64,000 nt of DNA from Chlorops oryzae (Eukaryota > Arthropoda > Insecta > Diptera > Chloropidae), in the NCBI GenBank assembly GCA_020466095.1, contig CM035807.1, forward strand, positions 30,567,176 to 30,631,175, written 5' to 3'. Below the pieces are notes generated by a model that was not told the DNA's origin, searched no databases, and worked only from the letters and a program-made list of their open reading frames with translations. A program made the translations under genes and the position numbers. Every line of letters begins with the position of its first letter. The stretch's first letter is position 1. Shown here one piece after another: positions 1 through 11,366 of the stretch.

Positions 1-83
1 TTGATTCAATAACGCAGCCAGCGGCAAGCAATCGAACGCGTCCATACATGCATCGTACACGTTCTCTGTGTATTTGATTTGAC
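1..83 (-). CDS. CanA1: Calcineurin A exon 4, cut by window edge
   Basis: Acceptor TTTTAAG above 83. Completes the Cys codon, then [20 protein letters not shown] and onward to the edge; this is the conserved calcineurin stretch after FKQEC. The rest of the gene (His ligand regions, calcineurin B helix, calmodulin site) is outside. Confidence 0.9.
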
Positions 84-3000
84 CTTAAAATGGAATCATG
101 AAGACGATATTAAAAATCCACGAACTAGAAACACAATCCTGAACACTCACATTCCTGTTTGAAGGTGAAGTACTCCGTCAGATGTCGACATTCATGATTG
201 CCACGCAACAGAGAAATTGTATTCGGGAACGAGATTTTCAAGGACCATAAATACAGCACACACTAAACTCGTAGACATAAATAATAAAAAATAAAAAAAA
301 TAAAAACAATACGTTCGAAAATCGATTTATACCTCGATGCTGAAATATCCTCTGTCCACGTAATCGCCAAGGAACAAGTACCGCGTCGACTCGGGCGGCC
401 CGCCTACTTCGAATAGTTTAACTAAATCGAAGAACTGTCCATGTATATCACCGCAAACTGTAATTGGCGCTTCCACGTCAATCATATTCTTTTCGTTGCG
501 AAGCAACGCCGCTCCTTGGTCTATTATCCGCAATGCAACATCCTCCTCGACACGTCCTTCGATCAGGAAATGTTGCCGCAGCTTATCATAGTCTGGGTTT
601 CCAGTCTTTTGATCGTAGACTTCATTCATTGTTAGCTTATGCGAAGGAGGTAGCGGCACATCTGGAGGCACAAAATTAGAACTTTGATATTAGAAAATCC
701 ATTTCGACTAGTTTAATCTTGCAATAGAGTGCAGTGGAACGTCGGCCATCTATCGTTTTGAAAGGTCATCTAATGAAAAGCCAGTAAGAAAGCTAAAGTT
801 GGACCATGGGTAAATTGCAGCAACAAAATTATTCGAGGCGTTTGTATGGGCTAAGTGTCTTAGTCTTTCACATTTACATATATTCATTTTTGTCGAGAGG
901 CGATATCGATGGTGATTCCTTCAGGCCCAAACTCCACGAAGGGGCCCCTAATACCCGAGCAACTCTTTCCCAAATTGGAAGACCTCTTTCAAAATTTGAA
1001 CTTTTGAAAACTGTTCACCCATTTCCGTTTACTTCTGTCTGTTGTGATGGGGTCGCATCATCGTTCTTTAAACAACTCCGAAAGGGACCCAAAGGATGAA
1101 TTAACCTTCTGCCCCTCCAGAAAATCCTTCTTGTTATAACTGTGTTCACCTAATTCCAATCCACAAAAATACTGCTCTACATCTTATACAATTATAGTAG
1201 GTATGTAGGAATTTATTTAAGATACAGGGGTGACTGAAGCGTGACCTTATTTAAACAATAAATTCCCGCTCATCCGGTTTGGAGGATATCAAACCTAGGC
1301 AAGATAAAAACGTGTGAATCGACTCCAGATTTGATTCTGATCGTGAAAAGATTTGGTATGTTATCAGTATGGTTGGTTCCACCTGAAAAAATCGACAGAT
1401 GAGGGGAAAGCGGCGATTGCGAAAACGAAAACACACTTTGTGTCGAGGGTATATTCCGTTTGTGTGGTTGTATCTAACGTCCAGAACTAGTTTAGATAGA
1501 CCGTACAAAATATATATCGAAATGATCAAGCGTCATCAGGAGATTCGATTAGTCATCTGTCCGTCCGTTTACAGTTGTCTTATCGAAGGAGTTAAGGTCG
1601 ACGAAATTTGGTATGCGTGTTCGCGGGGACATGATTAGGAAAAAGTTCTAGAACGGACCGTATCCGACCATTTTTAAGGGTACCTCCACTACTAGGGTCT
1701 GTAGTGCAAATCATAGAACTTGCTAATAAACCCGAATTTTTGAAGATATTTTAATGAAATTCGATATTTGTACACTTTTAAAGGTAATGAAAGTAATTTC
1801 CAAAAACTTGAAAAATGGGCGTGACAGGAGGGCGTTTTTCGAAAATTGTCTCCTACACCTGAAATCCAAATACACATAGAAGGTATGGTGACCTACTATT
1901 TCACGTCAACGACGGACGAGAATTAGTTTTAAAGGAGTTACAAAACGAGTATTGCCTCTCGTTGTGGGTAAATTGAACCAGTTACTCTAAATATTTAGAG
2001 TCCGACCGAACTTTCGGTTTCGGTTCGGCCACCGAATCGTCCTAAATTTTCAGTTTCGGTTTCGGTTTGGTTTTGGCTCGGAAGAGGCCGAAACCGAAGC
2101 CGAAACTTTCAAACATATTTTAGTATTTTGAAAAAGAAAAATTTGCACATTTTACTGTTATGGAGTGGCTCGGGGATAGCGTAGGAGATGCGTGCTTTGC
2201 TGTTGATCCTAGGGTCCGAGGATAGATTTCCGACCCAGGCGAAATGGAATGTAACGTTCCAAGCCTAGCACTTGTTTTTCAAAAACTCCACTGCAACAAA
2301 CATACATACATACTGTAATGGAAATACCAAAAGACTTGAAACAAAACCTTGTACAACTACTTAAAGTGAAAAAGCCTTAATTTTAACAATGTGAATTGGG
2401 ACATTTTGTTTTGTTTTACACATAACATAATGCTGTTATGTTTTTTTTTTACATTAGTAATGTATATGCCTCGGAATTTGAATATGTAAAAATATGAAGA
2501 AGAAAAATTCAAAAATATATGCAGAAAATATTCAAAAAAAATGCAATAAATTCAAAACATTCAAAAAATTCACAGTCGAAAATTCCAAATTAGTTCGATT
2601 TAGTATGCCTACGAAAACGTTGAATTGTCAAATTAACAAAAAAAGCCTACTTCAGTGAATAAAATATTCAAAAAGCGCATACTACGTTTATACGTATGCC
2701 TTATTCGCGAATAAGAATAAGAATATTGCGATAAGCGAACTTTACCGTATAAACGGACTTATTCACGAATAGCCAATTCACGAAAGTTATTCGTGAATAG
2801 TGAGACTATTCGCGATAAACATGAGAGGTGATGCCACATTTTTCGCTGATTTCTCTCTTTTTGACGATCAGGCAGCGCTTTTTGAAAATTTGAGTTCAAA
2901 AATCTAACAAATAAGATGGAGAAGGGAAAGGAAACCAACCGCTGTGTATGGATAAAATACTTAAATCAGAGACTGACATTTTTTCACTTTTGAAAAACTA

Positions 3001-6000
3001 ATTGGTAAAGCATTCCTGATGCTATGAAATCATATGTTTTTCATGTGTGCTACCATTTCATTTCGTTTCGGCAGTCAGGTAGCGCTAAGACCAACTAATG
3101 TCGGTTGCCGTATAAACGGTGACTTCACTGTTCGCGATATTCTTATTCGTGAATAAGGTTTAACGTATAAACGTAGTAACAGTTAAATGCAAAAAAAAAT
3201 TCAAAAAAATCAAAATATTCAATAAATTCAAATAATTGAAAAAAAATTGAAAGTATTCAAAATCCGAGCTCTAGTCTATATATATAAAATAATGTTACGA
3301 AATGTGTTTGTGTTGAACTTTCTCGGCACTGGCTGAACCGATTTGCATGCAGTTTTTTTTGTTTGAAAGGTGAAGTCTGCCTGAATGTTTTAAGCTTTAT
3401 GCGACATTGGTGCGTGTGCGACATTGGTGCGCGTGCGACATTGGTGCGTGTGTCGTGAGATATCAGCATTTTTGTGAGTTGTAAGAATTGATAGATAGAA
3501 AGATTGATAGATTGATTGATTGACAGATTGATAGATTGATTGATTGATATATTAAAAGATTGATAGATTGAAAGATTGACAGATTGGTAGGTTGATAGAT
3601 TGAAAGATTGATAAATTAACAGATTGACAGAATGATAGATTGATGGATAAATATATTGAAAGATTGATAGATTGAGAAATTGATAGATTGACTGATTGAC
3701 AGATTGAAAGATTGATAGATCGATAGATTGACAGATTGAAAGATTGATAGATTGATAGATTGACATATTGATAGGTTGATAGATTAAAAAATTGATAAAT
3801 TGACAGATTGACAGATTGATAGATTTATGGATAAATATATTGAAATATTGATAGATTGACAGATTGATAGAATGTCAGATTGATAGATTGATGGATAGAT
3901 GTATTGAAATATTGATTGATTGACAGATTGATAGGTTGAAAGATTGATGATAGAAGGATAGATAGATGGATAGATGAATAGAGAGATGGATAGATAGATA
4001 ACACCTATTCCCTAAATTAGATGGGGGAATGATTTTACCGAGATTGCACTGCAGCCGGTATCTAGGTTATCTAAAATGAAAGGGCAGCAAAGCAGGCTTT
4101 TCGGTGGTGCTGTACTGCTGCTGTCCTGTGATTTTAGACAGACATTGCCCGTTATTCCCCGCGCTACATATGCGGATGAAATCAACGCGTGTACAAAACA
4201 ATCACATCTATGGCGAAATGTCAGTACATTATGTTTTAACACAAATATACGTGTTCAACTGCAAAACGATCCATTGGAACTATCATTCTCCGAGCAATTG
4301 CTCAACATTGGAAATGGAACAATACCATTGCATGGGGACACACGATGCATCAAATTGCCAGGAAATTTCTGCAACATGGTAAATGCGAAAAATGCTTTGA
4401 TTGAAAGCATATTTCCAGATTTAGGAGCTAATTATCTTAATCATGCGTGGCTTCGTGAACGAGCTATTTTAGCTGCAAAAAATATCGATGTTGACGCTAT
4501 TAACTTTAAAATACAACAGTTATTGCCCGGCAATGAGATATTGTTCAAATCAATCGACGCTGTTACCAATCCTGACGAAGCAGTAAACTATCCTGTTGAA
4601 TTTTTGAATTCGCTGGATTTACCAGGAATGCCACCACATAACTTACGATTAACACTGGTTCACCTATCATTTTGCTTCGGAATTAAAATGCACCTAAGCT
4701 ATGCAACGGTACACGATTAGTCATAACAAAAATAATGGGCAATGTTCTTCAAGCTACAATTTTGAACGGAAAATTTGAAGATCGTCTTCCGATGGCACGC
4801 TGTCAAAGTAGCCGTTTGTTTACTTTTTGTGCGGTGGATAGATGGATAGTTAGATGGATAGATGGATAACAGCTATTCCCCAAATTAGATAGGGGAATAA
4901 TTTTACCGCTGCAGTCGGTATCTAGGTTATTTAAAATGAAAAAGCAGCAAAGTAGGCTTGGGCAAAAAATACGAATTCACCAAGCTATTTAAAATTTTAA
5001 TGTAACAAACTTTCAAATCATAAAAAAAAATTTATTTTTATTTAAATCGGGAGTAAGTGCATTTCAGTGAATATTAAGTCTATTATATTCACAGTTAAGT
5101 ACATAAAACAATGCCACGTTTCCGTGGGAGAGGAGGAAATATTGGTCGATAGTAAATTAAGTAAAAATTTATAGCATAATGTTTAAATTTCACACAAAGA
5201 ATGAATAAAAACCTAGAGTATTTAAAAACATACTACTTTACCACTTTTACTACTTTTGCCCGATATCAACCTGTAGCGGGAGAGGAAACGAGCGCGGGTC
5301 ATACGAAGCTGGCGCGAAGGCTCGCGGAGCGAGCCTTGGTGCCAGCTAGTAATGTATATATTTTAAATTCATATACTAACAAACAATAAAATTAGTTTTT
5401 TTTTGTCAGATTTGAAAAGTTTCGGTTCGGCCACCGAATCTTTAAAAAAAACCGAATATTCGGTTTCGGTTCGGTTCGGTTTCGGTTGAAAATTTTGACT
5501 TCGGTCGGACTCTACTAAATATGTTAGCCCATTTTCTACCGCCTGTTCGATTTTTCGAAAAAAGTAACTGTCTTTTTGTAGTTTTCGGTAGAACATGGGT
5601 TAATTTAATTTAGGGATCACGTCCATCCTGAACGTCTGAATGACCTTTCTAAGTCAAACCAAACGAGGCATGTGAAAGTCTTCCTGTACCTTAGATAATC
5701 ACTCATCTGTTTTGCAACTATTCATCAACCATTCATCTCGAAAAGGAAATCGATGAAAGCGGATCAAAAGATTAAGATCAATTCTCAATTCATCAATTCA
5801 CTTCCCTATCCGTTAAACCGGTTCTAGACAAATATGAAACTTTTTAACGTACCTTGATTTTTTTTACTTGCACTCTACAGGTTTTAATACTTAAAAAAAA
5901 ATATATATATATGTATATATGGGTATTGCCAGAATTTTTTGCCACGTCCGAGCATATCCATATTCTTCAATTCGAGACTTAAAAATGCTAAAGTAACTGT

Positions 6001-9000
6001 CACGTACGTTTGGAAATATCCATATATACATATATGTATATATACAGAATCGTTCACATTTCGCTTCGCGTCATTTTTAAGGAAATAGCCGGAATTTCAC
6101 GGACTGAATACACTTAACATAGATATCATTTTATAAAGTACCCTCCAAAAATTCTTTTAAAAGGAACTTGAAAGCGGACTTTGAGGTGGCTTAACCTTTT
6201 TTCATGGGCTGCATATAGCGGGCGAACAGTGTTAAATGTTCCATAAGGGGAAATTTTCATTTTTTCCGGGATCCCCTATAAGCATTCAATGTCACCCGAA
6301 TATAGACAAAAACATTTGGAGGTCGCACAAAATCACATTTTTATCATCACTCCGCACAGTGTGAAAACAGCGAGGCCAGTCCATTGAATTGTGCCGCAAT
6401 GGATCACTTGAAAGTGAGGTCCCATATTGATCGGAATAAATTCCTTCATATTTGATGGCAAAAGAACACTTTCCCATGGCACTCGAATGGCCTTTTGACG
6501 CCTAATTTATTTGATTACACTGTTGCATTCGTTAATGGTTTTACTTTTGTTCGAATGTTTTTCTTTTTTTTGTTATTATTTTTATTTCCTATTTCAGTAA
6601 TTATCACAGCAAAGAAAGCGATAATAACGCACAAAATGTTACTTTTAACAATACTTATTTTTAGTATTCGTTTATGTTATATATTTAACCCAATTGCAAT
6701 TTATTGTTGTTGTTTCTTGAGGTTTTCAAGTGCCAAAATTCATTCATTAAGATAAACACACAAACGATTTTCCTCCACTTTGCTTTTATTCTTAGATCGG
6801 GGAAAAAATAGAAACAAAAACAAAAACAAAAACAAAAATTGAATTTATTTTTTAAAATTTTTATTTTTGTTTTTTCTTTGCGCTTTCTCTAGAGTCTAGA
6901 GTCTAGACCTTTGAGGATTTTTGTTGGAGGCGTTGTTTGTGAGACACTTTGAAATTCATCAAATTACCCGGGCATATGCGATCCTTGGTCATTTTGTACT
7001 GTTGTCGTATGCTTCCTGAGGATGTTGTACTGGTCGGGCTGGTCGTTCCCGTTCCAGTTCCAGTCGAAATCGATGAAGTCGATGTGGACGAAGGCGATGT
7101 TGATGATGATTTCTTCATGATAAAAATTTCTTATATTTTATTTTATATTATTTTACTTTATTTTACTTTTATTTAGTTTCAACAGTCTTTTTACGGCCAC
7201 TTTTGGCTCGCGCTTTCAATTTTTATACGAATTTGTAACAAATCCGCTCTCCTAGCTGATTAAATCGTTTTACCCTAGTGGAAAACACCGGAAATATTTC
7301 GCGTGCTCCTTCACACATCAGTTAAGCCTAGTTAACGTTACCTGAGGCCCGCTATTGATAAAAACTTGCGACTCATAAACTTTTCGAAATTAAGGAAATG
7401 CTTTGTGATCTGTAGTTTTTGTTAAACTAGGTGTAAGATTTTGAAACTTATTGCTAGACTCCTACTTTACAGGAGTGATACAATAAATAATAAAACGTTA
7501 AAAAAAAAAAAAAAAAAAAAAATTCGGTATTCGGCCTATTCGGCGTCATTTTTCAGTATTCGGTATTCGGCCGAATAGTTAAAATATTCCGCCGAATACC
7601 GAATAGTAGAAATAACTTATTAAAAAAATCAGCAGTAACTACAAATTAAGTTTTTCTCACAATAACGTAAATAAAATAAAATTTAATTAAAGAGATCTAA
7701 AAATACAGCAGATTTGCTTTTTATTCTTTAGAAATATTAAATGTACGCTAGCTTCTTCTAAATTTTCTTCGAAAACATTATAAAGAGTGGGCAAATTTTT
7801 CAGCGGCAGTTTTTGCCTTGACTCCAGCTAGTCGCGAGTAGGCTCAAGCTGACTTTGCTACGTGCCGAATATTCGTTATTCGGCCGAGAGGTTGACCGAA
7901 TATTCGGTATTCGGCCAAATCCACTATTCGTGGCATCACTAAAAAAAAATTCAAAAAAATCAAAATATTCAATAAATTCAAATAATTGAAAAAAATTGAA
8001 AATATTCAAAATCCGAGCTCTAGTAATGTATATATTTTAAATTCATATACTAGCAAACAATAAAATTAGTTTTGTTTGTCAGATTTGAAAAGTTTCGGTT
8101 TCGGTTCGGCCACCGAATCTTTTAAAAAACCGAATATTCGGTTCGGTTCTGTTCGGTTCGGTTCGGTTTCGGTGGAAAATTTTGATTTCGGTCGGACTCT
8201 ACTAAATATGTTAGCCCATTTTCTACCGCCTGTTCGATTTTTCGAAAAAAATAATTGTCTTTTTGTTGTTGTCGGTAGAACATGGGTTAATTTAATTTAG
8301 GGATCACGTCCATCCTGAACGTCTGAATGACCTTTCTAAGTCAAACCAAACGAGGCATGTGAAAGTCTTCCTGTACCTTAGATAATCACTCATCTGTTTT
8401 GCAACTATTCATCAAACATTCATCTCGAAAAGGAAATCGATGAAAGCGGATCAAAGGATTAATATCAATTCTCCGCACGGTGCACGGATCACGGTGTTTG
8501 TATCACTTCCCTATCCGTGAAACCGGTTCTAGACAAATATGTAACTTTTTACGTACCTTGATTTTTTTTACTTGCACTCTACATGTTTAAATACTTTAAA
8601 AAAATATATATATATATGTATATATGGGTATTGCCAGAATTTTTTGTCACGTCCGAGCATATCCATATTTTTCAATTCGAGACTTAAAAATCCTAAAGTA
8701 ACTGTCACGTCCGTTTGGAAATATTCATATATATATGTATATATACAGAATCGTTCACATTTCGCTTCGCGTCATTTTTGAGGAAATAGCCGGAATTTCA
8801 CGGACTGAATACACTTAGATATCTTTTTATAAAGTACCCTCCAAAAATTCTTTTAAAAAGGAACTTGAAAGCGGACTTTGAGGTGGCTTAACCTTTTTTC
8901 ATGGGCTGCATGTAGCGGGCGAACAGTTTTAAATGTTCCATAAGGGAAATTTTTCAGTTTTTTTCGGGGATCCCCTATAAACATTCAATGTCACCCGAAT

Positions 9001-9818
9001 ATAGACAAAAACAATTGGAGGTCGCACAAAATCACATTTTTATCATCACTCCGCACAGTGTAAAAACAGCGAGGCCAGTCCATTGAATTGTGCCGCAATG
9101 GATCACTTGAAAGTGAGGTCCCATATTGATCGGAATAAATTCCTTCATATTTGAAGGCAAAAGAACACTTTCCCATGGCACTCGAATGGCCTTTTGACGC
9201 CTAATTTATTTGATTACACTGTTGCATTCGTTAATGGTTTTACTTTTGTTCGAATGTTTTTCTTTTTTGTTGTTATTTTTTTATTTCCTATTTCAGTAAT
9301 TATCACAGCAAAGAAAGTGATAATAACGCACAAAATGTTACTTTTAACAATACTTATTTTTAGTATTCGTTTATGTTATATATTTAACCCAATTGCAATT
9401 TATTGTTGTTGTTTCTTGAGGTTTTCAAGTGCCAAAATTCATTCATTAAGATAAACACACAAACGATTTTCCTCCACTTTGCTTTTATTCTTAGATCGGG
9501 GGAAAAAATAGAAACAAAAACAAAAACAAAAACAAAAATTGAATTTATTTTTTAAAATTTTTGTTTTTGTTTTTTCTTTGCGCTTTCTCTAGAGTCTAGA
9601 GTCTAGACCTTTGAGGATTTTTGTTGGAGGCGTTGTTTGTGAGACACTTTGAAATTCATCAAATTACCCGGGCATATGCGATCCTTGGTCATTTTGTACT
9701 GTTGTCGTATGCTTCCTGAGGATGTTGTACTGGACGGGCTGGTCGTTCCCGTTCCAGTTCCAGTCGAAATCGATGAAGTCGATGTGGACGAAGGCGATGT
9801 TGATGATGATTTCTTCAT
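1..9818 (-). CDS. CanA1: Calcineurin A catalytic subunit, 5' part of gene (CanA1-like)
   Basis: Ca2+/calmodulin-dependent protein serine/threonine phosphatase 2B, catalytic subunit; in flies it acts in the cytoplasm on phosphoproteins such as NFAT-type and meiotic regulators. Coding exons read on the minus strand: exon 1 as two copies (9668-9818 and 6968-7118), exon 2 333-661, exon 3 151-262, exon 4 1-83 (cut by the window edge). All borders are GT..AG and the phases agree (exon 1 leaves one base, exon 2 supplies two). Metallophosphatase motifs are present: GDIHGQ (residues ~121-126), GDYVDRG (~149-155) and RGNHE (~180-184). The calmodulin-binding and autoinhibitory regions lie beyond the edge. 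The assignment to calcineurin A is secure. The paralogue name CanA1 is inferred from the divergent catalytic region and from likely chromosomal context, not proven. Confidence 0.9.
151..262 (-). CDS. CanA1: Calcineurin A exon 3
   Basis: Acceptor TTTAG above 262; donor GTGAGT at 150. Encodes [10 protein letters not shown] through RGNHECRH (the phosphatase GNHE motif) to FKQE, ending one base into a Cys codon completed by exon 4. Too short for a start-to-stop ORF search but unmistakable. Confidence 0.92.
333..661 (-). CDS. CanA1: Calcineurin A exon 2 (start of catalytic domain)
   Basis: Acceptor CCTCCAG just above 661, donor GTATAA at 332. Runs from [10 protein letters not shown] through the metal-binding GDIHGQ and GDYVDRG motifs to GYFSIE. 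The open frame continues a few codons into the intron on both sides, so the ORF is slightly longer than the exon. Confidence 0.93.
662..2162. other. CanA1 intron 1, proximal part
   Basis: No gene seen. 784-1100 begins with AAGAAAGCTAAAGTTGG, also seen at 21,250 and in reverse near 49,630, so it is probably an old dispersed repeat. 1640-1890 contains GGGCGTGACAGGAGG and TCCTACACCT, resembling the repeat at 21,336-21,530. 2001-2110 is a TTTCGG-rich simple repeat that recurs at 5420-5510 and 8090-8190. Confidence 0.5.
2163..2320 (+). mobile_element. tRNA-derived SINE, copy 1 (degraded)
   Basis: Head resembles a tRNA: GGCTCGGGGATAGCG with an A-box-like TAGCGTAGGAG, and a decayed B-box after GGGTCCGAGG. 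The same head is better preserved at 48,453 (+) and at 50,920 (-). The body shares GTTCCAAGCCTAGCAC with those copies. Confidence 0.65.
2681..3177. mobile_element. TIR MITE, ~497 bp, in CanA1 intron 1
   Basis: Inverted ends: ACTACGTTTATACGT at the left and its reverse complement at 3163-3177. The subterminal parts match too (TTATTCGCGAATAAGAATA on the left, TTCTTATTCGTGAATAA on the right). Internal TTATTCG repeats add extra hairpins. No target-site duplication is clear, so the superfamily is not assigned. Confidence 0.75.
3489..4000 (+). repeat. GATA/GATT/GACA tandem repeat inside the Helitron
   Basis: Long, imperfect tetranucleotide-based array (units such as GATAGATTGACA). Apparent ORFs here read as Ser-Ile-Tyr-Gln repeats and are not genes. 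Confidence 0.9.
4076..4720 (+). pseudogene. Helitron helicase (Pif1-like) fragment
   Basis: The translation carries the Pif1/Helitron helicase signature [16 protein letters not shown] (the usual form has GDFRQ, here Cys replaces Gly), then TYADEINAC, the LW spacer and a run ending NLRL. Only the middle-to-late helicase region is present. The Walker A part, the Rep/HUH nuclease and the C-terminal motif (TINKAQGQ-type) are missing, and stop codons precede the open part. The remaining homology after ~4710 shifts frame. It is a relic within a Helitron that would need a partner element to move. Confidence 0.85.
5350..7234. repeat. Segmental duplication, copy A (right part; left part 3191-3274)
   Basis: Direct duplicate of 8024-9933. 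Copy A continues on the left as 3191-3274, split off by the Helitron. The copies agree through simple repeats, AT runs and the CanA1 first exon, with small indels; the offset changes from 2,674 to 2,700 bp. The largest difference is near 5780-5810 against 8450-8510, where copy B has an extra stretch. Confidence 0.9.
6968..7118 (-). CDS. CanA1: Calcineurin A first coding exon, downstream copy (1A)
   Basis: Same reading frame, ATG context and donor (GTAATT at 6967) as the copy at 9668-9818. About 115 bp upstream of the ATG the homology stops (7234) and a poly(A)-tailed insertion begins. This copy therefore has only a short stretch of shared upstream DNA and may lack the original promoter. Either copy can splice in phase to exon 2. 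They could be alternative first exons, or one could be dead or an assembly artefact. Confidence 0.7.
7235..7522 (+). mobile_element. Poly(A)-tailed insertion (retroposon 3' end)
   Basis: Begins exactly where duplicate copies A and B diverge and ends with AATAAATAATAAAACGTT followed by a run of 23 A. That is the form of a 3' end of a retroposed transcript or a 5'-truncated LINE. No coding sequence is recognisable, so the family is not assigned. Confidence 0.55.
7523..7940. mobile_element. TTCGGTATTCGG-repeat element (possible hAT-type MITE)
   Basis: Both ends are built of TATTCGGCC/GGCCGAATA motifs in opposite orientations (7523-7610 and 7858-7925). The right end reads, in reverse, AGTGATGCCACGAATAGTG, resembling a hAT-type terminus. 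The left end is obscured by the neighbouring poly(A). It separates the two CanA1 exon-1 duplicates. Confidence 0.45.
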
Positions 9819-9933
9819 GATAAAAATTTCTTATATTTTATTTTATATTATTTTACTTTATTTTACTTTTATTTAGTTTCAACAGTCTTTTTACGGCCAC
9901 TTTTGGCTCGCGCTTTCAATTTTATACGAATTT
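7941..9933. repeat. Segmental duplication, copy B (no Helitron)
   Basis: Matches 3191-3274 joined to 5350-7234. It keeps the uninterrupted sequence at the Helitron target (8012-8030) and carries the second CanA1 first exon. Homology ends at GAATTT (9933), after which unique sequence follows. Confidence 0.9.
9668..9818 (-). CDS. CanA1: Calcineurin A first coding exon, upstream copy (1B)
   Basis: ATG at 9818-9816; 50 codons plus one base; donor GTAATT at 9667. It encodes a Ser/Thr/Gly-rich tail ending in TKDRICP. The split codon (G + AT) joins exon 2 to give [13 protein letters not shown], matching the calcineurin A N-terminal layout in which a TxDR-type segment precedes VPxPPSHKL. It lies exactly 2,700 bp upstream of the other copy and differs from it by one codon (Ser for Thr in the TTSP-STTSS stretch). 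As a first exon it has no visible acceptor. The flank upstream of this copy (past 9933) does not match the flank of the other copy, so this may carry the ancestral promoter side. Confidence 0.72.
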
Positions 9934-10904
9934 CTTTGAAATTCTTAGGTACTAAATTTTGATTTTTCAGTTGAGTTGTTTGTTTTTTTTCTTCTATTTT
10001 TTTTAAATATTTTCTTTTTTTTTCTCCTTCGTTATTCTTTTAATAGCATGTGTGAATTTATTAAAAATTTCCGCCAGACTAAACTCGCTAATACAATTTT
10101 TTTTTTTTTTAAATATTTAAATGAAGGTGAAGGAACACTTGCAAGTTCATGTAACTTTTAGTTTTTATATTTAATAATATATTTTATAAAATTTTAATAT
10201 TAAAAAATATTTTTATATAAAAATTTTTATCAAAGCGCCGTTTTGAAAATTTAAAATTGAACACAGGTCCCTGTCGTTTCAGTATTTGGAGCTCAATGTA
10301 TTTCTTGTTCATATAAATCTAATAAGATCTTTTTTCCATTTAGATTTTTGAGAATATATTTTATTTTAAATTTAAAAAAAAAAAACACTCTAATCTCTCG
10401 TCAAATTGACAAAACTTTGGAAAAAGATTTTATCCGCGCAAACACATCCCGACGACTCTGAAAATCCGAAGACGATGCTCATTTTCACAGCTAAATTCTA
10501 CAAAGCTTTGAAAAATTGCTGAGAAAATTTCGCCCTTGAATCTGTTGAGATCTTTTTCACATTTTCGTCTAAATAAAATAATGTGCTCTCAGTGCTCACG
10601 AATTTTCGGTTGCTTGGATTCTTAAATTCGAGAAATTTGTGGCAAATTAAGAATAAGTGCTTAAGTCGACTTAAGCTCAAAGTGATTTAAAGGGTTTTTC
10701 GCATAAACTCATATCCGTTTTTAGGATATATTTTTTTTTAAGATGTAAGTTCAATTATTTACATTTTTTTGTATATTTTTTTTTTATTTGAATATTTATT
10801 GTTTTAGTTAATTTACTGTAAATGTAATTTTTTTTATTTATTTATTTATTGATAGCTTAAATAATGCATTTTTTAGGCTAACAAAAATTTTGCACTAGCA
10901 ACTA
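9934..10904. other. AT-rich upstream flank of CanA1
   Basis: No gene seen. Long T- and A-runs; probably includes the native 5' flank or 5' intron of the calcineurin gene, since copy B's upstream side is here. No convincing promoter motif was identified. Confidence 0.4.
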
Positions 10905-10992
10905 CCCAGCAAACATTTGCATAAGCTTTTTACAAAGGTGCTTACTATTCATTTGTTTCCAAGTAATTTTCCAAACTTTTTCCAAGCATATA

Positions 10993-11241
10993 TCGCACAC
11001 CCTCTTCTAAGGTGACACAACTCAAAAATCGTCAATTTTGAGTTAACATATGGAACTTGAACATAGTTCACCTCTCTACCTGCACGAAAAATTCTATTCC
11101 GTTTTTGTTAATATAAAAAGCCGAAAAACTCCGTCAATGCCTTTCCTCTTGCTTTGATCGACACTGCGACGCATTTTATTTTTTGCATTTTCTGAAAAAT
11201 GAGAATTTTTGAGTTGTGTCACCTTAGAAGAGGTTGTGCGA
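10993..11241. mobile_element. mariner-type MITE, family M1, copy 1
   Basis: TIR beginning TCGCACACCCTCTTCTAAGG with its inverse ending at 11241, flanked by TA on both sides. Related to copies at 25,229 and 41,066. The diagnostic inner motif is (T)GACACAACTCAAAAAT. The TA target suggests Tc1/mariner. Confidence 0.8.
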
Positions 11242-11366
11242 TATGTGCTATATTAAATTCGAAAACATTTCCCAAACGTGTTTTTATCAAGTAGGTACTT
11301 CGCAAATCCTCCCAAAATAATATGTATGTTATATAGATATCGTACATACATATGAGGCGTCTACAG

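Larger units (their letters stand above)
3275..5349 (+). mobile_element. Helitron, 2,075 bp, with precise empty site in the window
   Basis: Rolling-circle transposon. The 5' end is TCTATATATATAAAAT. The 3' end is a 9-bp stem with a 3-nt loop (AAGGCTCGC gga GCGAGCCTT, 5317-5337) followed 12 nt later by CTAG, the classic Helitron terminus. It contains a GATA/GATT-type tandem repeat, a Pif1-type helicase remnant and an internal duplication (4003-4098 and 4870-4960). The empty site is kept in the second copy of the surrounding duplication at 8012-8030 (GAGCTCTAGTAATG), which fixes the borders. Host junction is G|T rather than the usual A|T. The CTAG of the element end also occurs in the host left flank, so the breakpoint can slide by 4 bases. 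Confidence 0.9.

Noticed and set aside
3257..3766. Ser-Ile-Tyr-Gln repeat ORF
   Set aside because: Reverse translation of the GATA-type array in the Helitron.
4012..4242. Minus-strand ORF over the Helitron helicase
   Set aside because: Shadow of the plus-strand helicase fragment.
6495..6755. ORF with membrane-like residues, duplicated at 9194-9454
   Set aside because: AT-rich intron DNA within the CanA1 duplication; hydrophobic translation comes from T-runs.
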